A DNA stretch of 64,000 bases, taken from positions 248,001-312,000 of the forward strand of contig CAYMPH010000003.1 in the NCBI GenBank assembly GCA_964392365.1, given 5' to 3'. The position numbers and the translations under genes are program-made. Of the stretch, positions 25,738 through 34,130 are shown one piece after another. The DNA comes from CAYMPH01 sp964392365. GTDB lineage: Bacteria; Spirochaetota; UBA4802; UBA5550. Within the stretch, counting starts at the first letter, position 1; each line of letters begins with the position of its first letter. Below the pieces are notes generated by a model. It made no database searches. It was not told the DNA's origin and was given only the letters and a program-made list of their open reading frames with translations.

Positions 25738-27124
25738 CGGTTTTCTCCGGCAGGTACTGTGCTATCTGCTCTTTGGTGACACGGTGCATTTCGTTAGACG
25801 GTATTCCTGTTAGAAGAGCCCATCCTTTCGTGAGTGTATCTTCAATCGACCGGTTTTCGTCAAAATTCTGTGAGATGAATTCTTTTTCAAAACGTTCACC
25901 AAAAGCAATAAAGCTTCTGTCCCGCGGTGTTAAATCATCTTTTCCGATAATGGCCGCCAGGCTGCGCGCCTTTCGTGATTCGCTGTAAGAGTAATACAGC
26001 TGACTGGTTAGCGACGGGTGATCTTCACGGGTGCTATTTTTACCAATACCGTCTTTCATCAATCGAGACAACGAAGGAAGCACATTGACCGGGGGATAGA
26101 TCCCGGTTTGCATCAACTCAAGCGACAAAACAATCTGACCCTCGGTGATGTACCCGGTTAAATCGGGAATAGGATGCGTAATGTCCATATTGGGCATCGA
26201 GAGGATGGGTATCTGGGTAATGGAACCTTTGCGACCGATGATTCGTCCGGTTCGTTCGTATAAGGAGGCAAGGTCGGTGTACATGTAGCCGGGATATCCT
26301 TTGCGGGAAGGTACCTCCTCGCGGAAGCTGGATATTTCACGGAGAGCTTCGCAGTAATTTGTTATGTCGGTTAAAATAACCAGTACATGCATTTCCTCGG
26401 TAAATGCAAGATGTTCGGCAAGCGTGAGTGCAATACGGGGCGTGAGTACCATTTCTTCTGGCGGGTCGTCGGCTATATTGAGAAACAGCGCCGAACGGAG
26501 CGACTGTCCGCCCGCACGGAAACTTTCCTTGAAGAACGCAGCATCATCGCGCGTTAGACCCATGCCGGCCAGTATCACACAGAACTTTTCGTCGCTGCTG
26601 CGCAGTTTTGATTGTGAAAGAATCTGTGCGGCAAGCGCATTATGCGGTAAACCGGCTCCTGAAAATATTGCGATCTTCTGTCCGCGCACCACCGAGTTCA
26701 TGCCGTCAATTGAGCTGATGCCTGTTTGAATAAATTCACGGGGATATTCACGCGAGCAGGGATTGATAGGCATGCCGTTAACATCTAATCGTATTTTTGA
26801 AAATACAGCCCCGCTGCCGTCAATGGGCCGTCCAAGCCCGTCCATAACACGCCCTAACATTGCATTAGACGCAGGAATGGTAAAGGGGTGTCCAAGAAAT
26901 GTAGCTTTTGTGCTTGAGGGTGCCAGGCCCTTTGTGCCGCCGAAAACCTGCACGAAAGTGTACTGCTCCGTTATACGAAGCACCATTCCGCGGCGTATCA
27001 CACCTGCTGTGTCGCGCACTTCAACGCTTTCTCCTGGAGAAATATTTTCAGATGAATCAAGGATAAGAATCGGTCCCGACAGTGAATGCACTCCGATGTA
27101 TTCTTTTTCTACGATATTATTCAT
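25727..27124 (-). CDS. ntpB: V/A-type ATPase subunit B
   Basis: A 465-residue regulatory head subunit, sharing the beta-barrel-plus-Rossmann fold of subunit A but without a Walker A loop: the place is taken by KIAIFSGAGLPHNALAAQI (about residues 147-165). Further landmarks are GVHSLSGPILIL at the N-terminus, ADDPPEEMVLTPR and GSITQIPILSMPNMDITHPI (about 291-310), the Ser-Met-Pro-Asn-Asp segment typical of B subunits. Chosen start ATG 27124 (MNNIVEKEYIG) lies within the last codons of the A gene; a longer frame with an extra 21 residues exists but has no plausible start of its own. It would assemble with A in the A3B3 hexamer. Confidence 0.95.
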   Translation of the reverse strand: MNNIVEKEYIGVHSLSGPILILDSSENISPGESVEVRDTAGVIRRGMVLRITEQYTFVQVFGGTKGLAPSSTKATFLGHPFTIPASNAMLGRVMDGLGRPIDGSGAVFSKIRLDVNGMPINPCSREYPREFIQTGISSIDGMNSVVRGQKIAIFSGAGLPHNALAAQILSQSKLRSSDEKFCVILAGMGLTRDDAAFFKESFRAGGQSLRSALFLNIADDPPEEMVLTPRIALTLAEHLAFTEEMHVLVILTDITNYCEALREISSFREEVPSRKGYPGYMYTDLASLYERTGRIIGRKGSITQIPILSMPNMDITHPIPDLTGYITEGQIVLSLELMQTGIYPPVNVLPSLSRLMKDGIGKNSTREDHPSLTSQLYYSYSESRKARSLAAIIGKDDLTPRDRSFIAFGERFEKEFISQNFDENRSIEDTLTKGWALLTGIPSNEMHRVTKEQIAQYLPEKTDAC

Positions 27125-28886
27125 GGCTTTTCTCCAGAGCGTCGAATGCGTTATTAATCTGCACGTAAAGTTCATCAAAGAGCTCAACGCGGTTGTTTGC
27201 GATGGTCATACGCGCACGCAGAATGTCGACGATAACGGGTAGTTCGGAAATAACCGATGCTGTAATTTTATTTTCCAAAGCGGCAAGCCCTCTTTTGTGA
27301 AAGAGCAATATAGTCTGCATTAAACGGAGTTGCTTTTGCGGAGGACAGTATGAGTCAATTTCATCAAAAGCCAGCTGCTGTAGAAAACCTTCTTTAATAA
27401 GCGAGCCTGTAAACAGAACCAGCTTTTGCTGTTCCGGAAGAGCATCGGGACCGATAAGTTTTACTACTTTCTGAAGATTGTCATCCTGCGCCAGAAGATT
27501 CACCGCTTCCTGCCTCAATGATTTCCATTTGTTTCCGTCTGGTATGGTGCTCCAGTGCAGCTGTGCGGTATCAAGGTATGCTGAATAGCTTTGCATCCAG
27601 TTGATCGAAGGGAAGTGCCGTGAGGAGGCAAGATCTTTATCGAGAGCCCAGAATGTTTTTGTATAACGTTTAGAATGCACTGTAACCGGCTCGGAAAAGT
27701 CGCCGCCTGGAGGAGATATAGCTCCAATAACAGAAATAGATCCGTTTCTCTCATTAGTGATTTTTCTTTTTCCGGCGCGCTCATAAAATTCTGCAAGGCG
27801 GTGTGCAAGATACGATGGATACCCTTCTTCGATGGGAAGCTCTTCGAGACGTCCGGATATTTCCCGTAAAGCTTCGGCCCACCGTGAAGTTGAGTCAGCC
27901 ATCAATGCCACGTCATATCCCATATCTCTGAAATATTCGGCTATGGCAATGCCTGTATAGATTGAGGCTTCTCGCGCTGTTACAGGCATATTGCTGGTAT
28001 TTGCAATAAGTACGGTCCGTTCCATCAGCGGCCGTCCGGTACGAGGATCAATGAGCGAAGGAAATTCTTCAAGCACCTGAACCATTTCATTGCCTCGTTC
28101 ACCGCAGCCTATGTAGATGATAATATCAGCATCGCTCCATTTTGCCAGCTGATGCTGGGTTATGGTTTTTCCTGCGCCAAACCCGCCGGGTATAATGGCG
28201 CTTCCTCCTTTTGCCAGTGGAAAGAAAAAATCTAGTACGCGCTGACCGGTTAAAAGCAGGGCATCTGGCTTTGCATAACCAAGCGATGCGCGGGCAGTCC
28301 GGACCGGATGCTGTGAATAAAGTAAAACTGGAATTGAACCCTGCGCTGTCTGGATATCGGCAATTTTGTCTTCAATGTTATAATCGCCTTCGAAAGCAAT
28401 AAACGTCAGGGTGCCGGTACATTCATGCGGTACGAGAATTTTGTGCGTAAACGCTTCGGTCTCTTTAACGGTGCCTATAACATCATAGCCCTTGACGGCA
28501 TCGCCATTTTTATATGCGGGTACAAAGTGCCATTTCTTTTCACGGGAAAGAGCACAGTCGGAGCGTCCTCTCTCTATAAATGAATTGTCTTCTGCCATGC
28601 GGGCAAGCGGGCGCTGAAGCCCGTCGAAAATTGATCCGACCAATCCCGGTCCTAATTCAACAGAGAGAGGATGACCCGTAAGAACTATCGGCTCGCCAAT
28701 CGTCAACCCGGAGGTGTCTTCATATGCCTGAATTACGGTGCTGTCAATCGACGATCGAATAACTTCGCCCGGAAGTTTGAGATTGCCCACGATAACCTGC
28801 TCGCCGATAAACGCCTGTTCGCAATGTGCCCCTTTGACCACAGGGCCGTTTACTTCTATGATTATTCCGGTTTGATCATTTTTCAT
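27117..28886 (-). CDS. ntpA: V/A-type ATPase catalytic subunit A
   Basis: A 589-residue catalytic subunit that hydrolyses or makes ATP. The Walker A loop is PGGFGAGKTI (about residues 230-239), preceded by a long non-homologous insert typical of V-type A subunits. The region IYIGCGERGNEMVQVLEEFP (about 253-272) carries the catalytic Glu, and ALMADSTSRWAEALREISGR (about 325-344) holds Walker B and the arginine-rich part. Length is usual (580-600). It begins within the E gene (overlap 11 bases) and ends over the B start, so translation is coupled. Activity seems intact as no catalytic residue is missing. Confidence 0.95.
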   Translation of the reverse strand: MKNDQTGIIIEVNGPVVKGAHCEQAFIGEQVIVGNLKLPGEVIRSSIDSTVIQAYEDTSGLTIGEPIVLTGHPLSVELGPGLVGSIFDGLQRPLARMAEDNSFIERGRSDCALSREKKWHFVPAYKNGDAVKGYDVIGTVKETEAFTHKILVPHECTGTLTFIAFEGDYNIEDKIADIQTAQGSIPVLLYSQHPVRTARASLGYAKPDALLLTGQRVLDFFFPLAKGGSAIIPGGFGAGKTITQHQLAKWSDADIIIYIGCGERGNEMVQVLEEFPSLIDPRTGRPLMERTVLIANTSNMPVTAREASIYTGIAIAEYFRDMGYDVALMADSTSRWAEALREISGRLEELPIEEGYPSYLAHRLAEFYERAGKRKITNERNGSISVIGAISPPGGDFSEPVTVHSKRYTKTFWALDKDLASSRHFPSINWMQSYSAYLDTAQLHWSTIPDGNKWKSLRQEAVNLLAQDDNLQKVVKLIGPDALPEQQKLVLFTGSLIKEGFLQQLAFDEIDSYCPPQKQLRLMQTILLFHKRGLAALENKITASVISELPVIVDILRARMTIANNRVELFDELYVQINNAFDALEKSHE

Positions 28887-29475
28887 TTTGGAGCCTCATT
28901 ATCAGTTCTTCGCGAATGGATTCTTCAATGCGGCGGAAACTTTCTTCAAAAGTCATGGTGCATGCCCGGCGGTGATCGGATGAATATATAATACATCCTC
29001 CGCGTGCGTTGAGATTATGCTGAATAGTACGGAGCGTTATTCCTTTGGCGGTAAGAATTCCGCGTATCTGCTTTTCGTTAGATGAAAAAAAATTCTGTTC
29101 GCGTAACGGAAGATCAGCATCAACAACCGGGGAACCGACAACTGCAGACCCATTGGCGAAAAATGATGCGACAATTGTTGCGTAATCCTTCTCAAGTATT
29201 TGCCCGGCTATAATAAATGCTTTTTCCTTTAATGACAGCAGCAGCCGTTCGATTTCTGCACCGACAGCTGAGCGTGCTTCAAGCTCGGCTTCACCGCGTG
29301 CACCGGTCAGTATCCTTTCGGAAAGAATTGCGGTTTCATTCTGAGCGTTCGCCAGAATTTCCATTTCGCTTTTTTTTGCACCGCTGATTATTTCATCAAT
29401 ACGATGTTCGGCCTCTGTCATTATGAGTTCTATTTCACGGCTGATTTCCGCGGATAGTTCTTCGGCTAATGTCAT
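28876..29475 (-). CDS. ntpE: V/A-type ATPase peripheral-stalk subunit E
   Basis: A 199-residue subunit with a long N-terminal helix (about residues 1-75, AELEARSAVGAEIERLL and neighbours) and a globular C-terminus. It heterodimerises with the G-type stalk subunit to hold the head still against rotation. The pattern fits EG-stalk subunits of bacterial V-ATPases; sequence identity in E is always low, so the call depends on size, helix pattern and place between F and A. The start overlaps F's stop as ATGA. Confidence 0.85.
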   Translation of the reverse strand: MTLAEELSAEISREIELIMTEAEHRIDEIISGAKKSEMEILANAQNETAILSERILTGARGEAELEARSAVGAEIERLLLSLKEKAFIIAGQILEKDYATIVASFFANGSAVVGSPVVDADLPLREQNFFSSNEKQIRGILTAKGITLRTIQHNLNARGGCIIYSSDHRRACTMTFEESFRRIEESIREELIMRLQNEK

Positions 29476-29762
29476 GCGCCGCCTCCTAATAAATGCTGAA
29501 AGACGCTTTTGGCGTCAAAGCCCGTTTCGCCAGAGGGTGAAGGAATTGGAATTACAATGCGCGACGGATCATTGAATAGACGTTCCAGCGCGCGATTGTT
29601 TGCGCCTGCTATTGATCCTGAAACGAGGACAATTTCATTGCCGGCCAAACGGCTTTCAATGCAGAGTGCCGCTTCATCTGCGTTTTCGCATACTGCATAG
29701 TCAACCCCAGCCCACGCAAAGAAATCGCAGAAGAACTGCTCTCCTACACAGAATAATTCCAT
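29472..29762 (-). CDS. V/A-type ATPase subunit F
   Basis: A 96-residue Rossmann-like shaft subunit, with the alternating beta-strands and helices usual for F: YAVCENADEAALCIES, NEIVLVSGSI and IVIPIPSPSGETGFD. It binds the D subunit in the rotor. In Enterococcus nomenclature this is NtpG, and other systems use atpF. The GGG-rich end (FQHLLGGGA) is short, so the C-terminal helix that inhibits ATP hydrolysis in some relatives is probably absent. It overlaps E by four bases and is separated from K by only two. Confidence 0.85.
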   Translation of the reverse strand: MELFCVGEQFFCDFFAWAGVDYAVCENADEAALCIESRLAGNEIVLVSGSIAGANNRALERLFNDPSRIVIPIPSPSGETGFDAKSVFQHLLGGGA

Positions 29763-29764
29763 GC

Positions 29765-30118
29765 TTACCCCAGTTTTCCCAGGATCATAATGGCAACGAT
29801 AAGCCCGTAGATGGCAATACCTTCGGCAAGACCAACAAAGATAAGTGCGCGTCCGGTCAATTCCGGCTTTTCTGATAACGCTCCCATTGCGGCCGAGCCG
29901 ACATGACTTACTGCAATTCCCGCTCCGATGCAGGAAATACCCACGGAGAATGCTGCCGCAAAATAGCCTATTGCCCTGTCAATGGATGTGCTTCCCGACA
30001 CTGAGGTGCTGCTCTGAGCGCCCTCGGCCCAGGCAGCTTGAGTGTAGAATGCTGCAGCGCAGGCAAGTATTGCGGCGCCGATAAACAGAACTAAATTGAT
30101 TGCTTTGATTTTTTTCAT
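29765..30118 (-). CDS. ntpK: V/A-type ATPase membrane rotor subunit K (proteolipid)
   Basis: A 117-residue proteolipid with an N-terminal signal-like hydrophobic segment (about residues 7-30, ending AAWAEG) and then a single two-helix hairpin: YFAAAFSVGISCIGAGIAV (about 52-70) and ALIFVGLAEGIAIYGLIVAI (about 90-109). The essential ion-binding carboxylate is the Glu of GLAEGIAIYG. The first helix has no Gln, and Glu is followed by Gly instead of Ser or Thr, so the Na+-liganding set is incomplete and H+ is the more likely ion. A ring of hairpins forms the rotor. AGAGAGGTTTT ahead is the ribosome-binding site. Confidence 0.92.
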   Translation of the reverse strand: MKKIKAINLVLFIGAAILACAAAFYTQAAWAEGAQSSTSVSGSTSIDRAIGYFAAAFSVGISCIGAGIAVSHVGSAAMGALSEKPELTGRALIFVGLAEGIAIYGLIVAIMILGKLG

Positions 30119-30129
30119 AAAACCTCTCT

Positions 30130-32004
30130 TCAGTTTGGTATCGTGCGCAGCGGAATAAATTGTTTTCCCGCTATGTCAAAAAATTTAGAATAAAACTCGT
30201 AAAATTGAAGACGTAAACATTGTATCGTAACTATCAGCCCTTCAAGACAAATAACGAATATATTACCTTGAATAATGGTGGTTATGTGCGAAACGGAACT
30301 TCCGCTCATCATCGAAGCGATCAGATAGACCGCAGTCATAAGAGCTATATGGGTAAGGCCAAAAGCTGATACACGGACAAACGAAACCGTATTGGAAAGC
30401 AGTCCGAGAATAATCTCAACCGGCCGAAACGCAACTTCTGCAGCTTCTTCCTTATTATGCCGATGCGCCATTATTGCACCGCCGGCAATCAAAACCATAA
30501 TGGGCAGAGCAACGCACAATATAACGACCGGCATTGCGACTGGGAGTGTGCCATACCTGACTGTTCCCGCAAGGGACGCCGCACATAACCAGTAAAACCC
30601 CAGCGTCAGAATTCCCCATGGAGAAAAAACAGCATTGGAATAATCACGCTGCCAGAATTTCTGAATAATATTGAGCAGTATTCCTGCGCTTATCATAAAG
30701 AGTCCCGAAGCAATACCAATCAGAAGAAACAGATTTGTGTTTTCCATCGGAGAAAACCATAAAGGATGAATAATATCCTCGCGGCCAAAGAACGATCCGA
30801 ATATAAAACCTCCGGCCACTGATGCCATTCCCGAGTAGAGCATCAGCATGCCTGCATCACGCAGATTTTTCAAGCGGGTAAATAAGCGAAGCAATAATCC
30901 CGCTATCAAGATTACCATGCCATGACCGATATCCGCAAACATCATCCCGAACATCACAACAAAGCCCAGTGCGCTGATAATAATCGGGTCAGCATGGCGG
31001 TATGCGGGGCATCCATATGTTGAAACAATAAGCCTGAACGGCTCCAATAGTTTTGATCGCGTCAGAAGAGAGGGAACCTCCTCGTATCCGAAAACTTTTT
31101 CAGATATTGCTCTTTCGGCTGAGATGATATTAGTTAAACAGCATCCGTCCGCAGCTTCAATCATTGCTGAAGAAAATTTTTTTGCGCTTTGAGAAGGAAC
31201 CCAGCAGGATATATGTGTGCACAGTTTTGATGAACGCGCATAATGCGTTTCTGCCGTTGCCCTTATAAAATCATTCAACGCAGCGAATGCTGCCGAGAGA
31301 AGATGCGCTGATTCCATGTTTTTTTTCAGATTTTTTTTTGCAGTGGTAATTTTGTTTTTAAGTGCCTTTATATGATTGCTGGTGATACCGGTTGGAACTG
31401 TTTTGAAACCGGCACGTTCAAGAGTATCGAGCAGCCGGTGTCCATTTGATGAACGTGTGAGGGCTGCTATAAATTTATTCCCTTTTACGGGAGATGATTG
31501 TTCAATGATGGTGTCATCAGAAAACGACAGGTTGTGTGCTGAAGCTGGGATGGTGCCGGTATAAACTGTTATTCTTTCCGAAGAAACGCATAGTGACGGA
31601 TCAATACCGATTGACCGTAACCATTGCATCATTAATTCTCCAGTTTGTGCGGTGTTCAGGCTTTCTGAAGCGCTTTTCATTTCACGATCGGCGGAAATGA
31701 CATCTGTTGCTATTGTAACGCTTTCATGTATTGAGTACATTATTTTAGAAAGGGTCATTTCTTCCGGCTTGATGTCCGCGCTTATATTTAAAATACTCAG
31801 GGCGCTATGCAGCAGTGAAAGTTTTTCCTGAGCCTGTTTCTGCTGTTGATCATCAAATGACGTAAAGGGAAGCAATTCTCCACCAGGTAAAGCTTTATGC
31901 TCAATGGCTACTGCTCCGAAGCTGTACATCCGGTCAATTAATTGAGTGAAAAGACCGGCCGGCACAATAATTTCAATAAGCGACATGTTTTCCGGCCGCA
32001 TCAT
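30130..32004 (-). CDS. ntpI: V/A-type ATPase subunit I (stator, a-like)
   Basis: A 624-residue subunit with a soluble N-terminal half of about 300 residues (coiled-coil around 205-235) and a C-terminal half with about seven membrane helices from ISALGFVVMFGMMFADIGHG (about 350-369) through GLIVTIQCLRLQFYEFYSKF (about 591-610). The FADIGHG and RLQFYEFYSKF motifs are those of subunit I, with an Arg in the last helix that faces the rotor carboxylate. It forms the ion half-channels. It overlaps the C gene by one base and precedes K by 11. Confidence 0.93.
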   Translation of the reverse strand: MMRPENMSLIEIIVPAGLFTQLIDRMYSFGAVAIEHKALPGGELLPFTSFDDQQQKQAQEKLSLLHSALSILNISADIKPEEMTLSKIMYSIHESVTIATDVISADREMKSASESLNTAQTGELMMQWLRSIGIDPSLCVSSERITVYTGTIPASAHNLSFSDDTIIEQSSPVKGNKFIAALTRSSNGHRLLDTLERAGFKTVPTGITSNHIKALKNKITTAKKNLKKNMESAHLLSAAFAALNDFIRATAETHYARSSKLCTHISCWVPSQSAKKFSSAMIEAADGCCLTNIISAERAISEKVFGYEEVPSLLTRSKLLEPFRLIVSTYGCPAYRHADPIIISALGFVVMFGMMFADIGHGMVILIAGLLLRLFTRLKNLRDAGMLMLYSGMASVAGGFIFGSFFGREDIIHPLWFSPMENTNLFLLIGIASGLFMISAGILLNIIQKFWQRDYSNAVFSPWGILTLGFYWLCAASLAGTVRYGTLPVAMPVVILCVALPIMVLIAGGAIMAHRHNKEEAAEVAFRPVEIILGLLSNTVSFVRVSAFGLTHIALMTAVYLIASMMSGSSVSHITTIIQGNIFVICLEGLIVTIQCLRLQFYEFYSKFFDIAGKQFIPLRTIPN

Positions 32005-32828
32005 TATGTGTAGCCCCCGGCATAAAAGAATGAGGAATCACGGGTTATTTTTTCATGTATAAGCATCAATTCGGAAAAATACCATGAAGGTGAAAAGATA
32101 TCTTTTTGTTTACGGGTAAGAAGCTTTCCCCCTTTGATCCGCTGACGGGTCTTTTCTGAATTTTTTTTACAGTAGTATAATGATGCTGTAATGCAGTCGG
32201 CCGCGTTGCTGTTCAGTTCCCGGATAAGGGGCAGGCGTGCCTTCCAGGTGGCAGTCATGAGCGAAACACTGCTGATAATGCGGGACTGTTCCAGTTCCGG
32301 GTAGAGCCGTGCAATATTAATAAGCGATTCAATGCGGGCGAAATCACATCCGGCTTCAAAAAAAAAGAAATCACGGTTTTGTTCAAAGAGGCTATTTCCT
32401 TTTTTCAGAGAATAAGCCGCATAGCTTCTTGAATAATGGGATAAAAGGTCAGAAAAATTTTTAATATCAGATGGATCAGGAGGTGAAAAACGTACTGCAG
32501 GTTTGTGCAGCAGTAAGGATGCTGCACAATGATTATCGCGGCGGAAAAGAATATTTTTCATCAACAGTTTGATATTAAAAATATCCCCTTCTTCGCGAAG
32601 CCAGTGTAAAAGGGGAACATATTCTATCGGGAAGAAATGTTCTATTTTACGGAGTGCATTACCGTAACGTTTGCGGAGAATTATCTCTTTTTTTACAGGA
32701 GGTGCGTTATCGTGAGAGACGCTTTCTTTCAGCGATGTGTCTGCATTACTGCCGGTGAAATCGTCGGAAAGAATTCCGTTCCGCATTGCGCAGAACGCTC
32801 CCCAGGTGGCTGCACACTCAGCTCTCAT
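32004..32828 (-). CDS. ntpC: V/A-type ATPase subunit C (AC39/d-like)
   Basis: A 274-residue all-helical protein with the C-subunit pattern EGDIFNIKLLMKNILFRRDN (about residues 79-98), EAGCDFARIESLINIARL and the C-terminal helices with FSPSWYFSELMLIHEKI. C joins the central shaft to the proteolipid ring. Most relatives have about 330 residues, so this one is short; the missing part is at the N-terminus, where the frame starts at an ATG overlapping the previous gene's stop by 11 bases (32818-32828), and the first 40 residues are unlike the family. The core is intact. Moderately low similarity, but the operon position is decisive. Confidence 0.85.
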   Translation of the reverse strand: MRAECAATWGAFCAMRNGILSDDFTGSNADTSLKESVSHDNAPPVKKEIILRKRYGNALRKIEHFFPIEYVPLLHWLREEGDIFNIKLLMKNILFRRDNHCAASLLLHKPAVRFSPPDPSDIKNFSDLLSHYSRSYAAYSLKKGNSLFEQNRDFFFFEAGCDFARIESLINIARLYPELEQSRIISSVSLMTATWKARLPLIRELNSNAADCITASLYYCKKNSEKTRQRIKGGKLLTRKQKDIFSPSWYFSELMLIHEKITRDSSFFYAGGYT

Positions 32829-33144
32829 GACTAATCAGCCTCAATGCAATACTTTTTGCCAGCGGTTCTTCAATCTCGGTATATTTTGCAATCATTGCGG
32901 TTATAATTTTTTCCCGCTGTAGAGTGGACTGTCTGGAAAAAGCAGCGATGTCTTTCGCAGCTTTCTTTTCTGCAGCAGAACGGATCGCCATTGCTTCGGA
33001 GTTTGCCTGCAGAATAATTTTATCGCGGTCTTTTTCAGCAGTGGCAATACGCTGAGCAGCTTCATTTTTTGCAGAGTTAATACGATCCTGCCCGTTTTTT
33101 TCCTGTTCAAGCACTAACCGTAGAGCTGAACCGGTCTGATTCAT
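32818..33144 (-). CDS. V/A-type ATPase peripheral-stalk subunit G/H-like
   Basis: A 108-residue coiled coil from ATG 33144: MNQTGSALRLVLEQEKNGQ, then KNEAAQRIATAEKDRDKI and ANSEAMAIRSAAEKKAAKDI. Ala, Lys, Glu and Gln occur in heptads nearly end to end, as in the G subunit that dimerises with E. I prefer ATG 33144 to the TTG further upstream, since AAAGAGGTGG lies six bases before it. It overlaps the upstream 40-residue gene as ATGA and the C gene by 11 bases. Confidence 0.85.
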   Translation of the reverse strand: MNQTGSALRLVLEQEKNGQDRINSAKNEAAQRIATAEKDRDKIILQANSEAMAIRSAAEKKAAKDIAAFSRQSTLQREKIITAMIAKYTEIEEPLAKSIALRLISHES

Positions 33145-33263
33145 CTCGGCCACCTCTTTTTGCTGTAACGGAATATTTCCCAAATAACATATGCAAGCAC
33201 AGCAATAAGAGCAACGATTCTGATTACTGCATACATAATCCCCAGTAAAACTCCGCTGTTCAT
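33141..33263 (-). CDS. Undescribed 40-residue membrane protein leading the V-ATPase operon
   Basis: A frame from ATG 33263 to a TGA that overlaps the next gene's ATG (ATGA, 33141-33144). It reads MNSGVLLGIMYAVIRIVAL, IAVLAYVIWEIFR and YSKKRWPR. Residues 4-30 form one membrane helix, and the tail is basic, so the tail should face the cytoplasm. Stop-start overlap with the stalk gene is the same arrangement as elsewhere in this operon, which argues for real translation. Alternative start M10 would give 31 residues and sits behind a GGGGATT stretch. I know no family; a role in assembly of the membrane part is a guess. Confidence 0.7.
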   Translation of the reverse strand: MNSGVLLGIMYAVIRIVALIAVLAYVIWEIFRYSKKRWPR

Positions 33264-33269
33264 ATGTAA

Positions 33270-33298
33270 ATTATAATACCTCTGAAAGTAATAATCAA
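33270..33298 (-). promoter_or_regulatory. V-ATPase operon promoter
   Basis: On the minus strand, TTGATT (33298-33293), an exact 17-base spacer and a perfect TATAAT (33275-33270). The expected start of transcription lies about seven bases beyond, at 33263, which is the first base of the ATG of the 40-residue gene. The transcript could therefore be leaderless. Confidence 0.8.
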
Positions 33299-33350
33299 GA
33301 AAAAAATCAGATTGCTGCATTGTAATTTGTTCAAATTAATAATGCAGTTT

Positions 33351-33599
33351 TTAGAATGTATCCAGTAGATCCGGATTGAAATGCTGAAGTCTATCTCTAT
33401 TGGTTTTAATTTTAAATGCTTTTACTGTTGAGTATATTCCTTTATGCAGTTGTTCATTTATAAGTACATAATAAATATCGGAAAGCATAATTATCACTGC
33501 ACCCCATTTAAATTCTTTCATTTTAAATCCATGATGATATCCGGAGCCATCCAATCTCTTGTAATTATTTTCAGGAATGTTGTCGGCAACCGATAAGGC
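33351..33599 (-). pseudogene. HD-GYP domain remnant (C-terminal 82 residues)
   Basis: The frame ends at 33351 and is open only back to a stop at 33600-33602. It reads ALSVADNIPENNYKRLDGSG, then YHHGFKMKEFKWGAVIIMLSD and ends LQHFNPDLLDTF. DGSGYH, IIMLSDIYYVLIN and FNPDLLDTF match the end of HD-GYP phosphodiesterase domains (normal DGSGYP, aDvydAL, FDP). The metal-binding HD part is absent upstream, and I see no frameshifted continuation in the 300 bases before it. So this is a decayed c-di-GMP hydrolase gene. It lies just outside the GC-richer V-ATPase segment. Confidence 0.6.
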
Positions 33600-33907
33600 T
33601 CAGTACAAGTAAGCCGCATGTTGAAATGTGGAATTTTTTTCACTTTGATTTCGAAGTTTTTTTAAAAAATATAAAGTAAACTAGCAGGTTGGGGACAGGG
33701 TGGATTTTGCTTGTGATCTTGCACCTGCTGGAAGTTAGAAGCGGATATAATAAATATTAGTTCTTTTGAATTAAGCGAAAAGTTTTCCGTGCCGTATCTT
33801 ATAACCGTCCTTTATGGGACAGCAAAACTTGTCACAGTTTGGTTTATCTTGAATTTTTAAGAAGTGGCGGTTTTCAGGTGACCCCAGAAAGAATCAGGAG
33901 TTGCATG
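33600..33907. other. Intergenic stretch between HD-GYP remnant and tRNA-Gly
   Basis: I find no gene in these 308 bases. There is a 7-bp inverted repeat AGCAGGT/ACCTGCT (about 33692 and 33723) with a 25-base interior, and a short frame VPYLITVLYGTAKLVTVWFI on the plus strand (33790 on) that has no start support. This may contain further remains of the gene decayed at 33351. Confidence 0.4.
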
Positions 33908-33978
33908 AGCGGGTGATGGGAATCGAACCCACGCTATTAGCTTGGAAGGCTAAAGTTCTACCATTGAACTACACCCGC
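33908..33978 (-). tRNA. tRNA-Gly (anticodon TCC)
   Basis: The minus strand folds to a cloverleaf: acceptor GCGGGTG/CACCCGC with discriminator T, D-arm with TAGTTCAATGGTAGA, anticodon stem TTAGC/GCTAA around loop CTTCCAA (anticodon TCC at 33944-33946), and T-arm GTGGGTTCGATTCCCAT with the TTCGA signature. A 3' CCA is not encoded (T is followed by CAT). Its 71 bases match tRNA-Gly. A promoter is upstream at 33995-34022. Confidence 0.95.
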
Positions 33979-33994
33979 GTTTGAATGTGTTGCA

Positions 33995-34022
33995 AAACTA
34001 ATAGTTATGCCCTTTGAGTCAA
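33995..34022 (-). promoter_or_regulatory. Promoter of tRNA-Gly
   Basis: TTGACT (34022-34017), 16-base spacer and TAGTTT (34000-33995), 17 bases before the tRNA 5' end. This is a credible stable-RNA promoter. Confidence 0.6.
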
Positions 34023-34130
34023 CAAAATTTTTTAAGAAATAACTCCAAATTTTAAAATCCATGCTTTTATACTTATATTTTAGATTTATTGCAGTCCTTT
34101 TGAAAGGAGTTGGTTTTTTAGAAGGATGTA

